This document shows positions 18,501 to 23,866 of a stretch of DNA of 25,179 bases, piece by piece. Location of the stretch: positions 13,109 through 38,287 of the forward strand of contig JAUCNG010111102.1 of NCBI GenBank assembly GCA_032353305.1, in the 5' to 3' direction. Position 1 is the first letter of the stretch. Each line of letters opens with the position of its first letter. This DNA is from Cephalothrix spiralis. Lineage: Eukaryota; Nemertea; Palaeonemertea; Archinemertea; Cephalotrichidae. A program made the position numbers and the translations under genes. The notes beneath the pieces were generated by a model. That model had not been told where the DNA came from. It saw nothing but the letters and a program-made list of their open reading frames with translations, and searched no databases.

Positions 18501-19913
18501 TACTGTAGTCTCTTACCATTTTTCTATTTTAGGCTTTGCCATATGTATGTCTACTTATATTGATGCTGTTCTTCATCTTTGCCATAATCGGGATGCAGGT
18601 TTGTATTTTACTTACATGTGTAACACTAGTCTAACCTTGACAAATTAGATCAAAGGCATTAGTACGCCTTAAATAAGATAATATGGAGAACAAGAATCAG
18701 AAAAAATATGTCAACATTGAGAACCAGATCTAAACTTATATTTTCATTATTTTAGTGGGCAGACACTAGGTGGTTGTTGAATGAAGACTCGTGTGTCGGC
18801 TCGCTAAATTTATTGTCCGCTCTACTGGGCCAACAATAAAAATCGAAAATGGCTGAAGCTTAGGAAATTTCGAGCTTTAAGCGAATTTATGTCAACTTAT
18901 CGTGTTCTAACTTATCGTTCTATGGTAACAAGCTATTTTGAAACATGGAAAAAAAAGCCCTTTATTAATTGGTGATTGTCTGCCCTCCCTTTTGGTGACT
19001 TATTGGTTCTAAAAAGGCTTCAATCGTCATTCATTTCTGAGTTTCAAATTTTAATAATTCAATATGATTTTTTGTTTTGTTTTAGGTGTTTGGGAATATA
19101 GCACTTAATTCGAAAACTGATATAAATCGTCATAATAACTTCCGGACGTTCACGCAAGCGCTGATGTTACTCTTCCGGTGTGCTACGGGAGAAGGCTGGC
19201 AGGGTATCATGTTAGCGTGCCTGCCAGAAAAGGAGTGTGATCCCGAAGCTGGAGAAAGTTCAAGTTGCGGAACGATCATCGCATATGCATATTTCATTTC
19301 ATTTATTTTCCTTTGTTCATTTTTGGTAAGTTTGTATAAACAACCGGGATGCCTTTATGAAGAAAATGTGATAAGTTCATATGATAGCCCTTACAAAAAA
19401 AACTTGATAAGCTACATTGTATATGATAAAAACTTGACTTATCACTTGTTGTTAATAAAATACGGGAGGGATTAAACAGGGTGGCGCTCGCCGTGGAAAA
19501 GACAGGGAATCGAAAATTAAGGCCAAAAAAGTCGGGGGTGAGGATCAGGGAACGGTCAAGAAAAACCTGGAAAAGTCGCGTAATTGATCAGATTATCTAG
19601 TTCAAAAAATAAAAATGCATGATAATAAGGCCAATGCTTTGGTCTTTTTTGACCTAATATGAAAGTTGATGGATTGATCATTACAGTTGGTTATCATCCT
19701 TTTTGCCTATAATATAACGAACCTGCTTTAATTTTAGATGTTGCTGTCAAAATTGACTATCATTTGCTTCGTTTCGATATTTCAGATGTTGAATTTATTT
19801 GTTGCTGTTATTATGGATAATTTTGATTATCTCACAAGAGACTCCTCAATTCTGGGACCTCATCATCTTGATGAATATATACGGGTGTGGGCTGAATATG
19901 ACCCTGGAGCTGC
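378..19913 (+). CDS. Cav2: Partial Cav2-type voltage-gated calcium channel alpha1 gene (domain III S5 to EF-hand start)
   Basis: This is the pore-forming subunit of a high-voltage-activated presynaptic calcium channel, acting in the plasma membrane. Fourteen exons at ten positions join in a consistent frame, with borders 378-538, 3067-3210, 3838-4039, 4319-4483, one of (8616-8726, 8925-9035, 9658-9768, 10592-10717), 13253-13336, one of (16951-17067, 17131-17247), 18533-18598, 19086-19325 and 19786-19913. The joined product is 472 codons with a 37-codon exon 5, or 477 with exon 5d. It contains IIIS5, the III pore (TGEGWP), IIIS6, the III-IV linker, IVS1-S6 with the IV pore (TGEGWQ), and the first EF-hand residues. 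Cav2 rather than Cav1 or Cav3 is shown by [38 protein letters not shown] and the glutamate at both visible selectivity-filter positions. Both ends lie outside the window. Exon 5 and 7 choice is the visible regulatory layer. Class assignment is very secure; isoform structure needs transcripts. Confidence 0.96.
979..1479. mobile_element. Non-autonomous Mutator-like element (MITE) with long TIRs and 10-bp target duplication
   Basis: The first about 105 bases are an imperfect inverted copy of the last about 105. Both arms carry, read inward, a GACCAATTAGGTCTAAG-like core, CGCCATyTTGA, AACAACG and ATGATAAAGC. Immediately outside both ends stands the same 10-mer TATACAACTT (969-978 and 1480-1489). 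Long TIRs with a 9-11 bp duplication are typical of Mutator-like DNA transposons. No transposase frame is present, so it would have moved in trans. Related copies lie at 22204-22783 and, as one end only, at 18627-18710. The superfamily call is inference. Confidence 0.75.
1233..1322. repeat. 30-bp tandem repeat, 3 copies
   Basis: Three head-to-tail units of exactly 30 bp (1233-1262, 1263-1292, 1293-1322) begin agtcacta and end tttcttatgg. The third is more diverged. Each unit also holds a small inverted repeat (aagaaa...tttctt). The array is inside the Mutator-like element. Confidence 0.85.
1642..1751. mobile_element. Small inverted-repeat element, 110 bp
   Basis: The ends AAACCCAAAATATTATTTGA (1642-1661) and the near-complementary 1731-1751 form about 20-bp terminal inverted repeats around an AT-rich core. 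This is a MITE-like structure with no coding capacity. A target duplication was not identified. Confidence 0.5.
2379..2584. mobile_element. Foldback/MITE element with GATAAG-rich core
   Basis: The ends at 2379-2410 and 2553-2584 are inverted copies (tatatgaagccttt.ggaacg..gcatgataa) with four or five mismatches. The interior contains a perfect 16-bp inverted repeat around a 5-base loop (2462-2498, ACTTATCACATGATA arms) and further ACTTATCA/TGATAAGT words. Decayed relatives occur at 3300-3394, 17831-17940, 18305-18377 and 19351-19452, so this is a family that has spread within the gene. Confidence 0.7.
3067..3210 (+). CDS. Cav2: Cav2 exon 2: domain III turret, pore helix and selectivity filter
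   Basis: This exon encodes codon 54 (split with exon 1, read as Q), residues 55-101 and two bases of codon 102. The acceptor is ttcttttag and the donor is GTAAGT at 3211. The first part, [20 protein letters not shown], is the variable extracellular turret. [16 protein letters not shown] is the pore helix and filter, with the calcium-binding glutamate of the EEEE ring in TGEGWP. The 144-nt length and phase 2/2 borders match the neighbours. An ATG and open frame exist upstream from 3002, but that stretch is intron with no Cav2 similarity. Confidence 0.95.
3211..3837 (+). other. Intron 2-3
   Basis: No coding sequence is seen. It holds a decayed minus-oriented copy of the GATAAG foldback family near its 5' end (3300-3394). 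The remainder is unremarkable AT-rich sequence up to the acceptor at 3837. Confidence 0.65.
3300..3394 (-). repeat. Decayed copy of the 2379-2584 foldback family
   Basis: In reverse orientation this stretch follows the core of the 2379-2584 element: a GATAAGTTnATGGAACAT-like segment, ACTTATCACATGAT, AGTATAAAATCCATTnAACTTA and CACCGTTAATT occur in the same order. Its termini are not recognisable. Confidence 0.6.
3838..4039 (+). CDS. Cav2: Cav2 exon 3: domain III S6
   Basis: This exon encodes the end of codon 102 (N) and residues 103-169. The acceptor is cttttcag and the donor is GTAAGA at 4040. [19 protein letters not shown] follows the filter. [20 protein letters not shown] is the S6 helix lining the pore, and the helix continues into [20 protein letters not shown] at the cytoplasmic mouth. 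The exon ends at KNQ, the usual junction just before the III-IV linker in Cav2. Reading through the donor would add a short non-homologous tail and a stop at 4121, so the splice is well supported. Confidence 0.96.
4319..4483 (+). CDS. Cav2: Cav2 exon 4: III-IV linker and domain IV S1
   Basis: This exon encodes residues 170-224, 55 codons, phase 0 at both ends. The acceptor is aatttcag and the donor is GTAAGC at 4484. [20 protein letters not shown] is the cytoplasmic III-IV linker, followed by [20 protein letters not shown] entering S1. [15 protein letters not shown] is the body of IVS1 and ends at the extracellular side. The next protein segment, the S1-S2 loop, is not encoded until 8616, where four alternative exons begin. 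Confidence 0.96.
5341..5642. mobile_element. Composite palindromic element, about 300 bp
   Basis: The ends AATATTACTGTAC (5341-5353) and GTACAGTAATATT (5630-5642) are exact inverted repeats, and GTGCAGTTCGATG (5362-5374) matches the inverse of bases 5609-5621. Inside, 5362-5373 and 5394-5405 also pair with each other, and 5354-5360 pairs with the GCCTCCCC at 5442-5449. The second half looks like a partial inverted copy of the first, so the element is a nest of palindromes. No coding capacity. Confidence 0.6.
6334..6494. mobile_element. Foldback element with a 76-bp central palindrome
   Basis: The ends CAAAAGGGACAAAATG and its near-complement CATTTTGTTCCTTTTG form terminal inverted repeats extending about 34 bp. 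The centre (6361-6436) is a palindrome with 38-bp arms, only 4 mismatches and no loop, containing CTCGCGGGTCGT. It is unusually GC-rich for this intron. This is a non-autonomous DNA element by structure; superfamily unknown. Confidence 0.7.
7961..8050. repeat. 30-bp tandem repeat, 3 copies
   Basis: Units 7961-7990, 7991-8020 and 8021-8050 share ccaactttatcaagtatntatgta with a few changes each. Confidence 0.85.
8616..8726 (+). CDS. Cav2: Cav2 alternative exon 5a: IVS1-S2 loop and IVS2
   Basis: First of four tandem versions of the same protein segment (residues 225-261). It is 111 nt, 37 codons, phase 0/0, between a tatatag acceptor and donor AGG|GTAAGG. The loop part reads [16 protein letters not shown]. 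The S2 part reads [19 protein letters not shown] and keeps the acidic residue (E of TIEA) and lysine expected in S2. It differs from 5b at 6 of 37 residues, five of them in the first nine codons, while S2 carries almost only silent changes. Residue 2 is S where 5b, 5c and vertebrate Cav2 have Y. The polypyrimidine tract is weak, so usage may be low, but the frame is intact. Confidence 0.88.
8925..9035 (+). CDS. Cav2: Cav2 alternative exon 5b: IVS1-S2 loop and IVS2
   Basis: Second copy of exon 5, 111 nt, phase 0/0, 198 nt after 5a. The acceptor is attctatag and the donor is AGG|GTAAGG. The loop is [16 protein letters not shown] and S2 is [19 protein letters not shown]. Five of its six differences from 5a are charge or side-chain changes in the extracellular loop (for example D and R where 5a has N and I). 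Eleven codons differ silently between 5a and 5b, so both have been under protein-level constraint since the duplication. It is closer to 5a than to 5c (13 differences) or 5d. Confidence 0.9.
9036..9657 (+). other. Intron between exons 5b and 5c
   Basis: No extra exon copy is seen. It contains a 39-41 bp minisatellite (9209-9327) and a pyrimidine-rich tract running into the 5c acceptor. The frame upstream of 5c is open but not Cav2-like. Confidence 0.6.
9209..9327. repeat. 39-41 bp tandem repeat, 3 copies, each able to fold
   Basis: Units 9209-9247, 9248-9288 and 9289-9327 start atataaattag and end gtgtcacatg (gtgttacatg in the first). In units 2 and 3 the words TGTGACAT (TGTGGCAT in unit 3) and TGTCACAT face each other, so each can form a stem. 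The array sits between alternative exons 5b and 5c. Confidence 0.85.
9658..9768 (+). CDS. Cav2: Cav2 alternative exon 5c: IVS1-S2 loop and IVS2
   Basis: Third copy of exon 5, 111 nt, phase 0/0, 622 nt after 5b. The acceptor is tttttatcag, the cleanest tract of the three short copies, and the donor is AGG|GTAAGG. The loop is [16 protein letters not shown] and S2 is [19 protein letters not shown], ending VR instead of FR. It shares the 37-residue length of vertebrate Cav2 in this segment. Open frame continues about 200 nt upstream of the acceptor and a few codons past the donor, but those stretches have no Cav2 similarity and are intron. Confidence 0.9.
10073..10150 (+). repeat. Dispersed repeat with decayed LINE-endonuclease-like motif (copy 1)
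   Basis: This 78-bp stretch recurs with few changes at 11253-11331. Both copies translate around VIIDGDFN, which resembles the GDFN motif of the endonuclease domain of non-LTR retrotransposons. Copy 1 reads [20 protein letters not shown] before a stop further on. I infer a fragment of a dead LINE; the match is short, so this is tentative. Confidence 0.45.
10280..10510. other. GC-rich block of unknown origin between 5c and 5d
   Basis: Base composition here is close to half GC against roughly a third around it, and several frames are open on both strands simply because of that (60-72 codons). It contains a strong-looking donor word (CAGGTGGGTGAG at 10417) and an acceptor-like ttccag. I do not recognise the product of any frame. 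A recently inserted repeat or SINE-like sequence is the likeliest explanation. Confidence 0.35.
10592..10717 (+). CDS. Cav2: Cav2 alternative exon 5d: longer, divergent IVS1-S2 loop and IVS2
   Basis: Fourth version of exon 5, 126 nt, 42 codons, phase 0/0. The acceptor is cggtaatag and the donor is AAG|GTTTGA, weaker than the GTAAGG of 5a-5c. The loop [20 protein letters not shown] is five residues longer than in the other copies and contains an N-glycosylation sequon (NAT). S2 reads [20 protein letters not shown], with the acidic residue (E of TVES) and lysine retained, ending PK. It is the most diverged copy and lies nearest the constitutive exon 6. It could be the original exon or an old specialised one; outgroup sequences would decide. 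It is flanked on both sides by a dispersed repeat (10073-10150 and 11253-11331). Confidence 0.9.
10745..10817. repeat. Inverted repeat (hairpin) 27 nt downstream of the exon 5d donor
   Basis: Bases 10745-10765 (ATTTACATGGAGATGACATG...) pair with 10798-10817 (TCATGTCATTTCATGTAAAT) around a loop of about 32 nt. In the transcript this would be a stem close to the weak 5d splice donor. A regulatory role is only a possibility. Confidence 0.6.
11253..11331 (+). repeat. Dispersed repeat with decayed LINE-endonuclease-like motif (copy 2)
   Basis: This is the second copy of the 10073-10150 repeat, in the same orientation. It reads [16 protein letters not shown] before an extra base shifts the frame, showing decay. 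The two copies bracket exon 5d. Confidence 0.45.
12378..12470. repeat. 20-bp tandem repeat, 4.6 copies
   Basis: Units of ataatctgatattcaatgta occur at 12378, 12398, 12418 and 12438, followed by a partial, diverged unit. Most differ by one or two bases. Confidence 0.9.
12776..12868. repeat. 31-bp tandem repeat, 3 copies
   Basis: Units 12776-12806, 12807-12837 and 12838-12868 share aatacatgctcttctattgg followed by a wtaaataMg-type tail. Confidence 0.9.
13253..13336 (+). CDS. Cav2: Cav2 exon 6: domain IV S2-S3 linker and S3
   Basis: This 84-nt exon encodes 28 codons (residues 262-289), phase 0/0, between tttatcag and [26 protein letters not shown] is the S2-S3 linker and S3 with the conserved D, followed by DVLVTELD at the extracellular end of S3. 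It joins in frame to any of exons 5a-5d upstream and to 7a or 7b downstream. In vertebrate Cav2.1 and Cav2.2 the IVS3-S4 linker directly after this point can receive a six-base microexon (NP or ET). Confidence 0.95.
13658..13992. mobile_element. MITE with ACAGGGTGTCTACAG terminal repeats
   Basis: The ends 13658-13672 (ACAGGGTGTCTACAG) and 13978-13992 are perfect 15-bp inverted repeats. Just inside, gtcagggaaagtcaggga words are repeated at both ends in the same orientation. A CAGGG start recalls hAT-type elements, but I could not see a clear 8-bp duplication, so the superfamily is open. There is no transposase. A gtggaaaagacagggaa-rich stretch at 19479-19585 may be a related fragment. Confidence 0.75.
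14145..14245. repeat. Inverted repeat with 31-bp arms
   Basis: Bases 14145-14175 (actattaacatgtgtctaag...) pair with 14215-14245 with few mismatches, around a 39-base loop. This is a hairpin or small foldback element. A second weak inverted pair (cgaacttag near 14271 and ctaagttcg near 14341) follows. Confidence 0.65.
15009..15341. mobile_element. TIR element of about 333 bp
   Basis: The two ends (15009-15045 and 15305-15341) are imperfect inverted repeats of about 37 bp, sharing TCGATGGTGTAATT, an aaag-like middle and ACTCCA. There is no coding capacity in between. A TGACGTCA word lies inside at 15182-15189. Confidence 0.6.
16951..17067 (+). CDS. Cav2: Cav2 alternative exon 7a: IVS4 voltage sensor and S4-S5 linker
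   Basis: First of two tandem S4 exons, 117 nt, 39 codons (residues 290-328), phase 0/0. The acceptor is tcttatacag and the donor is [26 protein letters not shown] carries the arginine/lysine ladder of S4 at every third position (R10, R13, R16, K19, R22 of the exon). [19 protein letters not shown] is the end of S4 and the S4-S5 linker. It differs from 7b at only 4 residues (2, 25, 29, 38), none of them gating charges. Y25 and F38 match vertebrate Cav2 (RQGYTIR, QSFK), so 7a is the conserved-type copy. Confidence 0.94.
17068..17130 (+). other. 63-nt intron between alternative exons 7a and 7b
   Basis: This is by far the shortest intron in the window; the others span 198 nt to over 4 kb. It carries a full GTGAGT donor and an attatttcag acceptor. 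With so little room between donor and branch region, splicing 7a to 7b directly may be sterically hindered, which would enforce choosing one. Confidence 0.8.
17131..17247 (+). CDS. Cav2: Cav2 alternative exon 7b: IVS4 voltage sensor, variant S4-S5 linker
   Basis: Second S4 exon, 117 nt, phase 0/0, only 63 nt after 7a. The acceptor is attatttcag and the donor is GTGAGT. The helix [20 protein letters not shown] keeps all gating charges. The linker reads [19 protein letters not shown], with S for Y at residue 25, V for I at 29 and I for F at 38. Of 39 codons, 12 are identical to 7a, 23 differ silently and 4 change the residue, a pattern of an old duplication under strong purifying selection. Reading past the donor gives an open frame to a stop at 17398, with no Cav2 similarity. 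Confidence 0.94.
17831..17940 (+). repeat. GATAAG-family repeat
   Basis: It contains the words cttgataagccatatgataa and gacttatcac in the same order as 18305-18377, and is related to the core of 2379-2584. Confidence 0.6.
18305..18377 (+). repeat. GATAAG-family repeat
   Basis: It repeats the cttatgaagaaaacttgata / catatgataaacattggact / tatcacttt order seen at 17831-17940, with high similarity over about 70 bp, and ends with the same ataaatgacttc tail. Confidence 0.65.
18533..18598 (+). CDS. Cav2: Cav2 exon 8: domain IV S5
   Basis: Short 66-nt exon, 22 codons (residues 329-350), phase 0/0. The acceptor is ttctattttag and the donor is CAG|GTTTGT. It reads [20 protein letters not shown] followed by MQ, the IVS5 helix. 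It follows the S4-S5 linker (QSFK or QSIK) and precedes VFGNIAL in exon 9, exactly as in other Cav2 proteins. Confidence 0.95.
18599..19085 (+). other. Intron between exon 8 and exon 9
   Basis: It contains one end of the Mutator-like family (18627-18710) and a pair of GGGCAGACA inverted words (18757 and 18977) that may bound a small element. There is no coding similarity. Confidence 0.6.
18627..18710. repeat. Solo terminal repeat of the Mutator-like family
   Basis: It begins tagtctaacc, then gacaaattagatc, attagtacgcc and ggagaacaa, in the order of the left arms at 22204 and 979. No matching right arm was found, so this is a truncated copy. Confidence 0.55.
19086..19325 (+). CDS. Cav2: Cav2 exon 9: domain IV pore loop and start of S6
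   Basis: This exon encodes 80 codons (residues 351-430), phase 0/0, after tttgttttag and before [26 protein letters not shown] is the turret. [16 protein letters not shown] is the pore helix and filter, with the fourth glutamate of the EEEE ring; vertebrate Cav2 has TGEAWH here. The post-filter loop has three cysteines (ACLPEKECD and SSSCG). [15 protein letters not shown] begins IVS6. The frame runs on past the donor to a stop near 19473, through a repeat insertion that is intronic. Confidence 0.96.
19326..19785 (+). other. Intron between exon 9 and exon 10
   Basis: It contains a GATAAG-family repeat (19351-19452) directly after the exon 9 donor and a cagggaa-rich fragment at 19479-19585. 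There is no coding similarity. Confidence 0.6.
19351..19452 (+). repeat. GATAAG-family repeat
   Basis: It shows the same word order (tttatgaagaaaatgtgata, catatgatag, aacttgataagc, acttatcacttgt) as the copies in the intron before exon 8. It lies 25 nt after the exon 9 donor. Confidence 0.6.
19786..19913 (+). CDS. Cav2: Cav2 exon 10: end of IVS6 and start of the C-terminal EF-hand
   Basis: This 128-nt exon encodes residues 431-472 and two bases of the next codon (GC, alanine). The acceptor is atatttcag and the donor is GTGAGT at 19914. [20 protein letters not shown] completes S6 and exits the membrane. [20 protein letters not shown] is the first EF-hand helix and loop. This is the last exon I can identify. 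The next one (EF-hand, pre-IQ) is not found in the 5.2 kb that follow. In vertebrate Cav2.1 and Cav2.2 that next exon is itself a mutually exclusive pair (37a/37b). Confidence 0.96.
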
Positions 19914-20599
19914 GTGAGTATTATTACTATTTACTAATTAATCATTAATAGTTGATCAATAACTGCATATTCAGCTTAGATCACCATGTAGTCCAGTAGA
20001 TATAAATAAAACTGATTTTCTATGTATCGGCTCGCGGGACCAAATGCCGTTGGAACCAGAAGATTGTTCCATGTCTCTAGGATTCTCCAGACTATGAAAA
20101 TGCTTGATAATATTGATTAACTTGATTGATTGGACGGCGATCGGATTGATTTGTGTTTTTGTACATTCATATTGAATTTGAAGATAACATGATGAAATTC
20201 ATATATAAACTAATCAGTACATTTGATTCAGAACATGATCTTAAGAATTTGTTTTTTCATGATTTAGCATAAGTTTATATTTGCATGTTGTGAGAATGTA
20301 GATTGAATCGTTATGGAAGAGAACATCTTATAGGGAAACGGCCCTTATACGGCTTAATTATCGCGCAACTAAATGAATGCGCTAAGTCGATTTAAGCTTA
20401 TCGACAACAGCATCAGACAATTGTAAAACTTTATTTGTTTCCATATTATTGATGGAGATCATTCATGTATATGACTTTTGAGCAGCAAGGGTCTTTACAA
20501 AAAGTTAGTGACTTAAAGTGACTCTTGTGATTTGCATGTTTATCGTTAGAAATGACTAGCTTTAGTTAAGTTTTAGGATATAAAACCTCTAAACAATAG

Positions 20600-20995
20600 A
20601 TTTTTCGAGTAATTGGGCATATTTGATATTTAATGACATCATCATGACGTCATTCCTCAACTACAGCTCACATTACGAATTCAACAATATCCTTATCCAC
20701 ACGTAAAATACCCAATGTTTTTTATTAGGCATGATGACATCTTGTCATCATTTCTCGACTACGACTCACATAAAAATTCAAAAAATGCTCATCTGAGCGC
20801 AAAATACCCATGTTTCTAAAGGCGTGTAATACATTGATGGTTTCAAAAAAAAGTTCTAAGTTATAGAGCCTTTCTGATTTAATGACGTCATTTCTCGACG
20901 GAGTACGAATTAAAAATAAAATACCGATGTTTTTTTAGGCTTTTAATATATTTATGGTGCCTAAAATAAAAAAATCGAGTTATTGGGGATATTTA
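20600..20995. repeat. Degenerate tandem repeat, about 120-bp unit, 3 copies
   Basis: The order (aatgacatcatc / tgacgtcatt.ctcgac / gcaaaatacccatgtttt / aggc) recurs three times from 20603, 20731 and 20851, with divergence. Two units hold the exact 8-mer TGACGTCA (20645-20652, 20883-20890), the consensus cAMP-response element. The third has a mutated form. Confidence 0.6.
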
Positions 20996-21215
20996 GTTTA
21001 AAAGAGATTTCGTTTTCCCGCCAAGAATTTTCTAGTTTCGTATTGTCCAGTTTTGGTAAACTAGAAGATCATTCATGAGGGATCTAATTCTAATAAAAAA
21101 TCTGTTTGAATGAACTGTGTTGTAATTTGTCCCAGCTTTGGCCTTTTTCGTATATCTACTGGACTAACATGGGTATTGAAAAATCCCTCAAGCGCAGTTG
21201 TTGACCCTGTTTATA

Positions 21216-21281
21216 GCATTGGGCAGTGCTAATGCTGTTTCACAGGTCGTTGAAAGGCGAATTTTTAGCACTGCCCAATGC
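21216..21281. repeat. Perfect 17-bp inverted repeat forming a 66-nt hairpin
   Basis: GCATTGGGCAGTGCTAA (21216-21232) and TTAGCACTGCCCAATGC (21265-21281) are exact complements around a 32-nt loop. It could be a tiny foldback insertion or a small-RNA precursor; nothing in the sequence decides between them. Confidence 0.75.
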
Positions 21282-21899
21282 AGTGGTTTTCCACACTTAG
21301 TGTTTAAAATTTGAGATTTTCTTTCGACTGTTGAGAATATTAAAATTATAAATAAATCCGTAACTATAACACAAGTAATACGGGATTTAAAATTAAATCA
21401 TTAATGGCATTCGAAAAAATCGTATTCAATAAGCAGTTTTGAAATCTGAAATCGTTACCGCCTATGTAGCCTAGCATGTGTTCCATGAAATACCATTTTT
21501 GTTGTTCAAAGTTATTAATATGTGAGTCTGGAGATATGTTTCTCAATTCAAACAAAACACTAATAAAACAATTAACGACTACATTGTTTGACAAGTGATA
21601 GTGAAGCTGGAATTCCCTAGGTATTTTTTATTGATTGGTAAACGGGCCAACTTTTCAAAAAATCTCGTCGACGGTTTTTAAAAAATCAGACCCACTTTTC
21701 AAAAATTAAAATTCACGAGCACGAGCATGATTATGACAATAAATATTACAAATGTACAATATAAATGAAGTTAACTGTTGTATGCACATGTTTGTTTTAC
21801 TGTACATGCATATCTAATTTAGAAAGTTGCTTGAATAAGTTTTAGGGGATGGATACAATAGTTTAAACATTATCGGCGGCAAAAAAAATTGAATTCTGA

Positions 21900-21968
21900 A
21901 ATAAATTTTGACATTTTTATAATAAATTTTGACCTTCATATTATAATAAATTTTGACCTTCTTTTTAT
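21900..21968. repeat. Short tandem repeat of ataaattttgacctt
   Basis: Three near-copies of an ataataaattttgaccttc unit follow one another, the first one diverged. Confidence 0.7.
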
Positions 21969-22203
21969 CATAGAATGTGTGTTCCAAATGTGTGTTTTTT
22001 AATACGAAATACGACTTGTTTTTACAATCAATGTCTGAGAATGCCGATTGAAAAGATGTAGATTGAAGTCAAAATCCACCTGCGTTGGGGATTTTTTTTT
22101 AAATTTTTTTCCTTTTTTGAAAATGTTGTCTGCGGGTTCCGAACCAATCAATAAAAAGACTATACTTTATTTTTATTTAGAAATAATTTTATTTGCCGAA
22201 CCC

Positions 22204-22783
22204 TAGTCTAACCATAGACCAATAAGGTCGAAGATATTAGTACGCCATTTTGAATATATAATTAGGTAATTGGAAGAACAACGCTCAGAAAATAAGTATA
22301 GTAAACGATACTTTTATTTGTTCCTCTTTTAAACATGGAGGTCATGAAATTGTACGATTTTTAAGATTACCATACACAAGCTGATATTTGATTTACGAGT
22401 TCAGAACTCGCAATTCACCGTTGATTCATCGTTTAGACCTGATCACCTGTGTTCGCACATAACAAAAATAGTGCGTAAACCAATGGTCAATTATTATATT
22501 GAAATAAGTTCCAAAGCAGTTCAGATCTTGTGGAATTTATTCTTAACATACTGTTTTAGAATAGTACCCGTACCACAATTTTGAGAGGGAAAATGGCTGT
22601 AAGACAACCAATGGCTAAGGATCCAACGGGCAGTAAGACCATATTAAGATTAGACTGGTCGACTTCCAGAAAACACAGCTTTATCATGGATAATTCATTT
22701 AAATTTAGCTCTCTGATAGTTGTTCTCCAAATGACTTAATTAAATATTCAAAATGGCGTACTTATGTTTAGACCTGATTGGTC
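22204..22783. mobile_element. Second Mutator-like MITE, about 580 bp
   Basis: The left arm begins TAGTCTAACCATAGACCAAT and continues through acgccattttgaatat, aattgg and agaacaac. The right arm (about 22700-22783) is the inverse of it, with ttgttctccaaatgac, tattcaaaatggcgta and gacctgattggtc. The outer tip of the right arm has diverged and no clear target duplication remains, so it looks older than the 979-1479 copy. Confidence 0.65.
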
Positions 22784-23171
22784 AAACCCCTTCAATTGTT
22801 GTTTTAATCAAAAGACATCATGTGTTTAAATCAAATAGACAAATATGTTCACCTAGATTTTTTCATAATCTATCACTAGCCGACTTACACGGTTTGTATT
22901 ATGTATTCATTTCTTCCATTCTGTTTCTTTCATTACGACTTGTAGTCCAAGTCATTGTCCAAGTCTCGTACCAATAAGCATGGGGAAAACCTTTAATCAC
23001 CCCTATGACTATTGGTCATTTTAAATCGTTTGTACAAAGATATGTAGTTGAATTCCTAAACAATGACAGTGTTATATTATAATCTTTTTAAATCCAACAA
23101 ACACGTGTTTTCTGACTTTCGCAAGTTTTTTAAGCCTTTTGGACCAAAACGTGATAAACCCATTGGAAAAT

Positions 23172-23439
23172 GTCGTATATAATAAAATATAGTAAATATG
23201 CCTGTATCTGAGACATGTTAATATACCTGTATATGAGAGATGGTAAATAAGGTCACGTCAAATAAAAAACATGTCTGATAATATAAGCACGTCTCCAGTT
23301 ATAGTGTATGCAATAACTGAAGACGTGCTTTATTGTCAGCCATGTTTATTATCTGACGTGACCTTATTTACCATGTCTCATATACAGGTATATTATTATG
23401 TCTCAGATACAGGCATATTTACCATGTATTATATACGAC
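23172..23439. mobile_element. Long palindrome with arms of about 130 bp
   Basis: Arm 23172-23302 and arm 23313-23439 are inverted copies with a few substitutions and short indels, around a 10-base loop. Matching landmarks include gtcgtatataat, atgcctgtatctgagacat, tatacctgtatatgaga, taaataaggtcacgtca and agcacgtct. Each arm contains two related units of about 25 bp. The transcript of this intron would fold into a very long hairpin. Confidence 0.8.
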
Positions 23440-23866
23440 AAAAATGTTTTGTATATCAGGGTTAAAAGTAGGGGTATCGCGTTTTTCCGAATTTCTCTTA
23501 TTTATTCTCTCACTTATACCCAATCAAATTTGATAAACTATGGCCTATTGGCTATGAAATGATCTCCTCAAGAGAAATCAGGAAAATAGCAATATTGATC
23601 TTTTTAACACCTGATAGTACTTACCATGTTACATTCCTAAAGGCTTCAATTTTAACTCTAAATCAGTTGTTTGCAGTGATTTACTGATTGTATATGAAAG
23701 AAAGTGTGTTTCTACATTTTATCCTCGACTTGACCAAACGAGAGAGAAAAAATTTAAGACAAAACAATAATAAACTTGAAACAAATTGAATGAGGATATT
23801 TTGAACTTTATTATATTCATAGCACAATTTTATCGCAAAGTATTCAAGTTCAGCTTCTGTACATTA

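Larger units (their letters stand above)
17248..18532 (+). other. Intron between exon 7b and exon 8
   Basis: No coding similarity is seen past the 7b donor, although the frame stays open to 17397. Two decayed GATAAG-family repeats are present (17831-17940, 18305-18377). Bases 18040-18160 are slightly GC-richer with nothing recognisable. Confidence 0.6.

Noticed and set aside
19326-19475. Open frame continuing past exon 9
   Set aside because: The extension consists of a dispersed GATAAG-family repeat; S6 continues in exon 10.
23271-23465. 64-codon plus-strand frame
   Set aside because: It falls within the 268-bp palindrome and is a by-product of that repeat.
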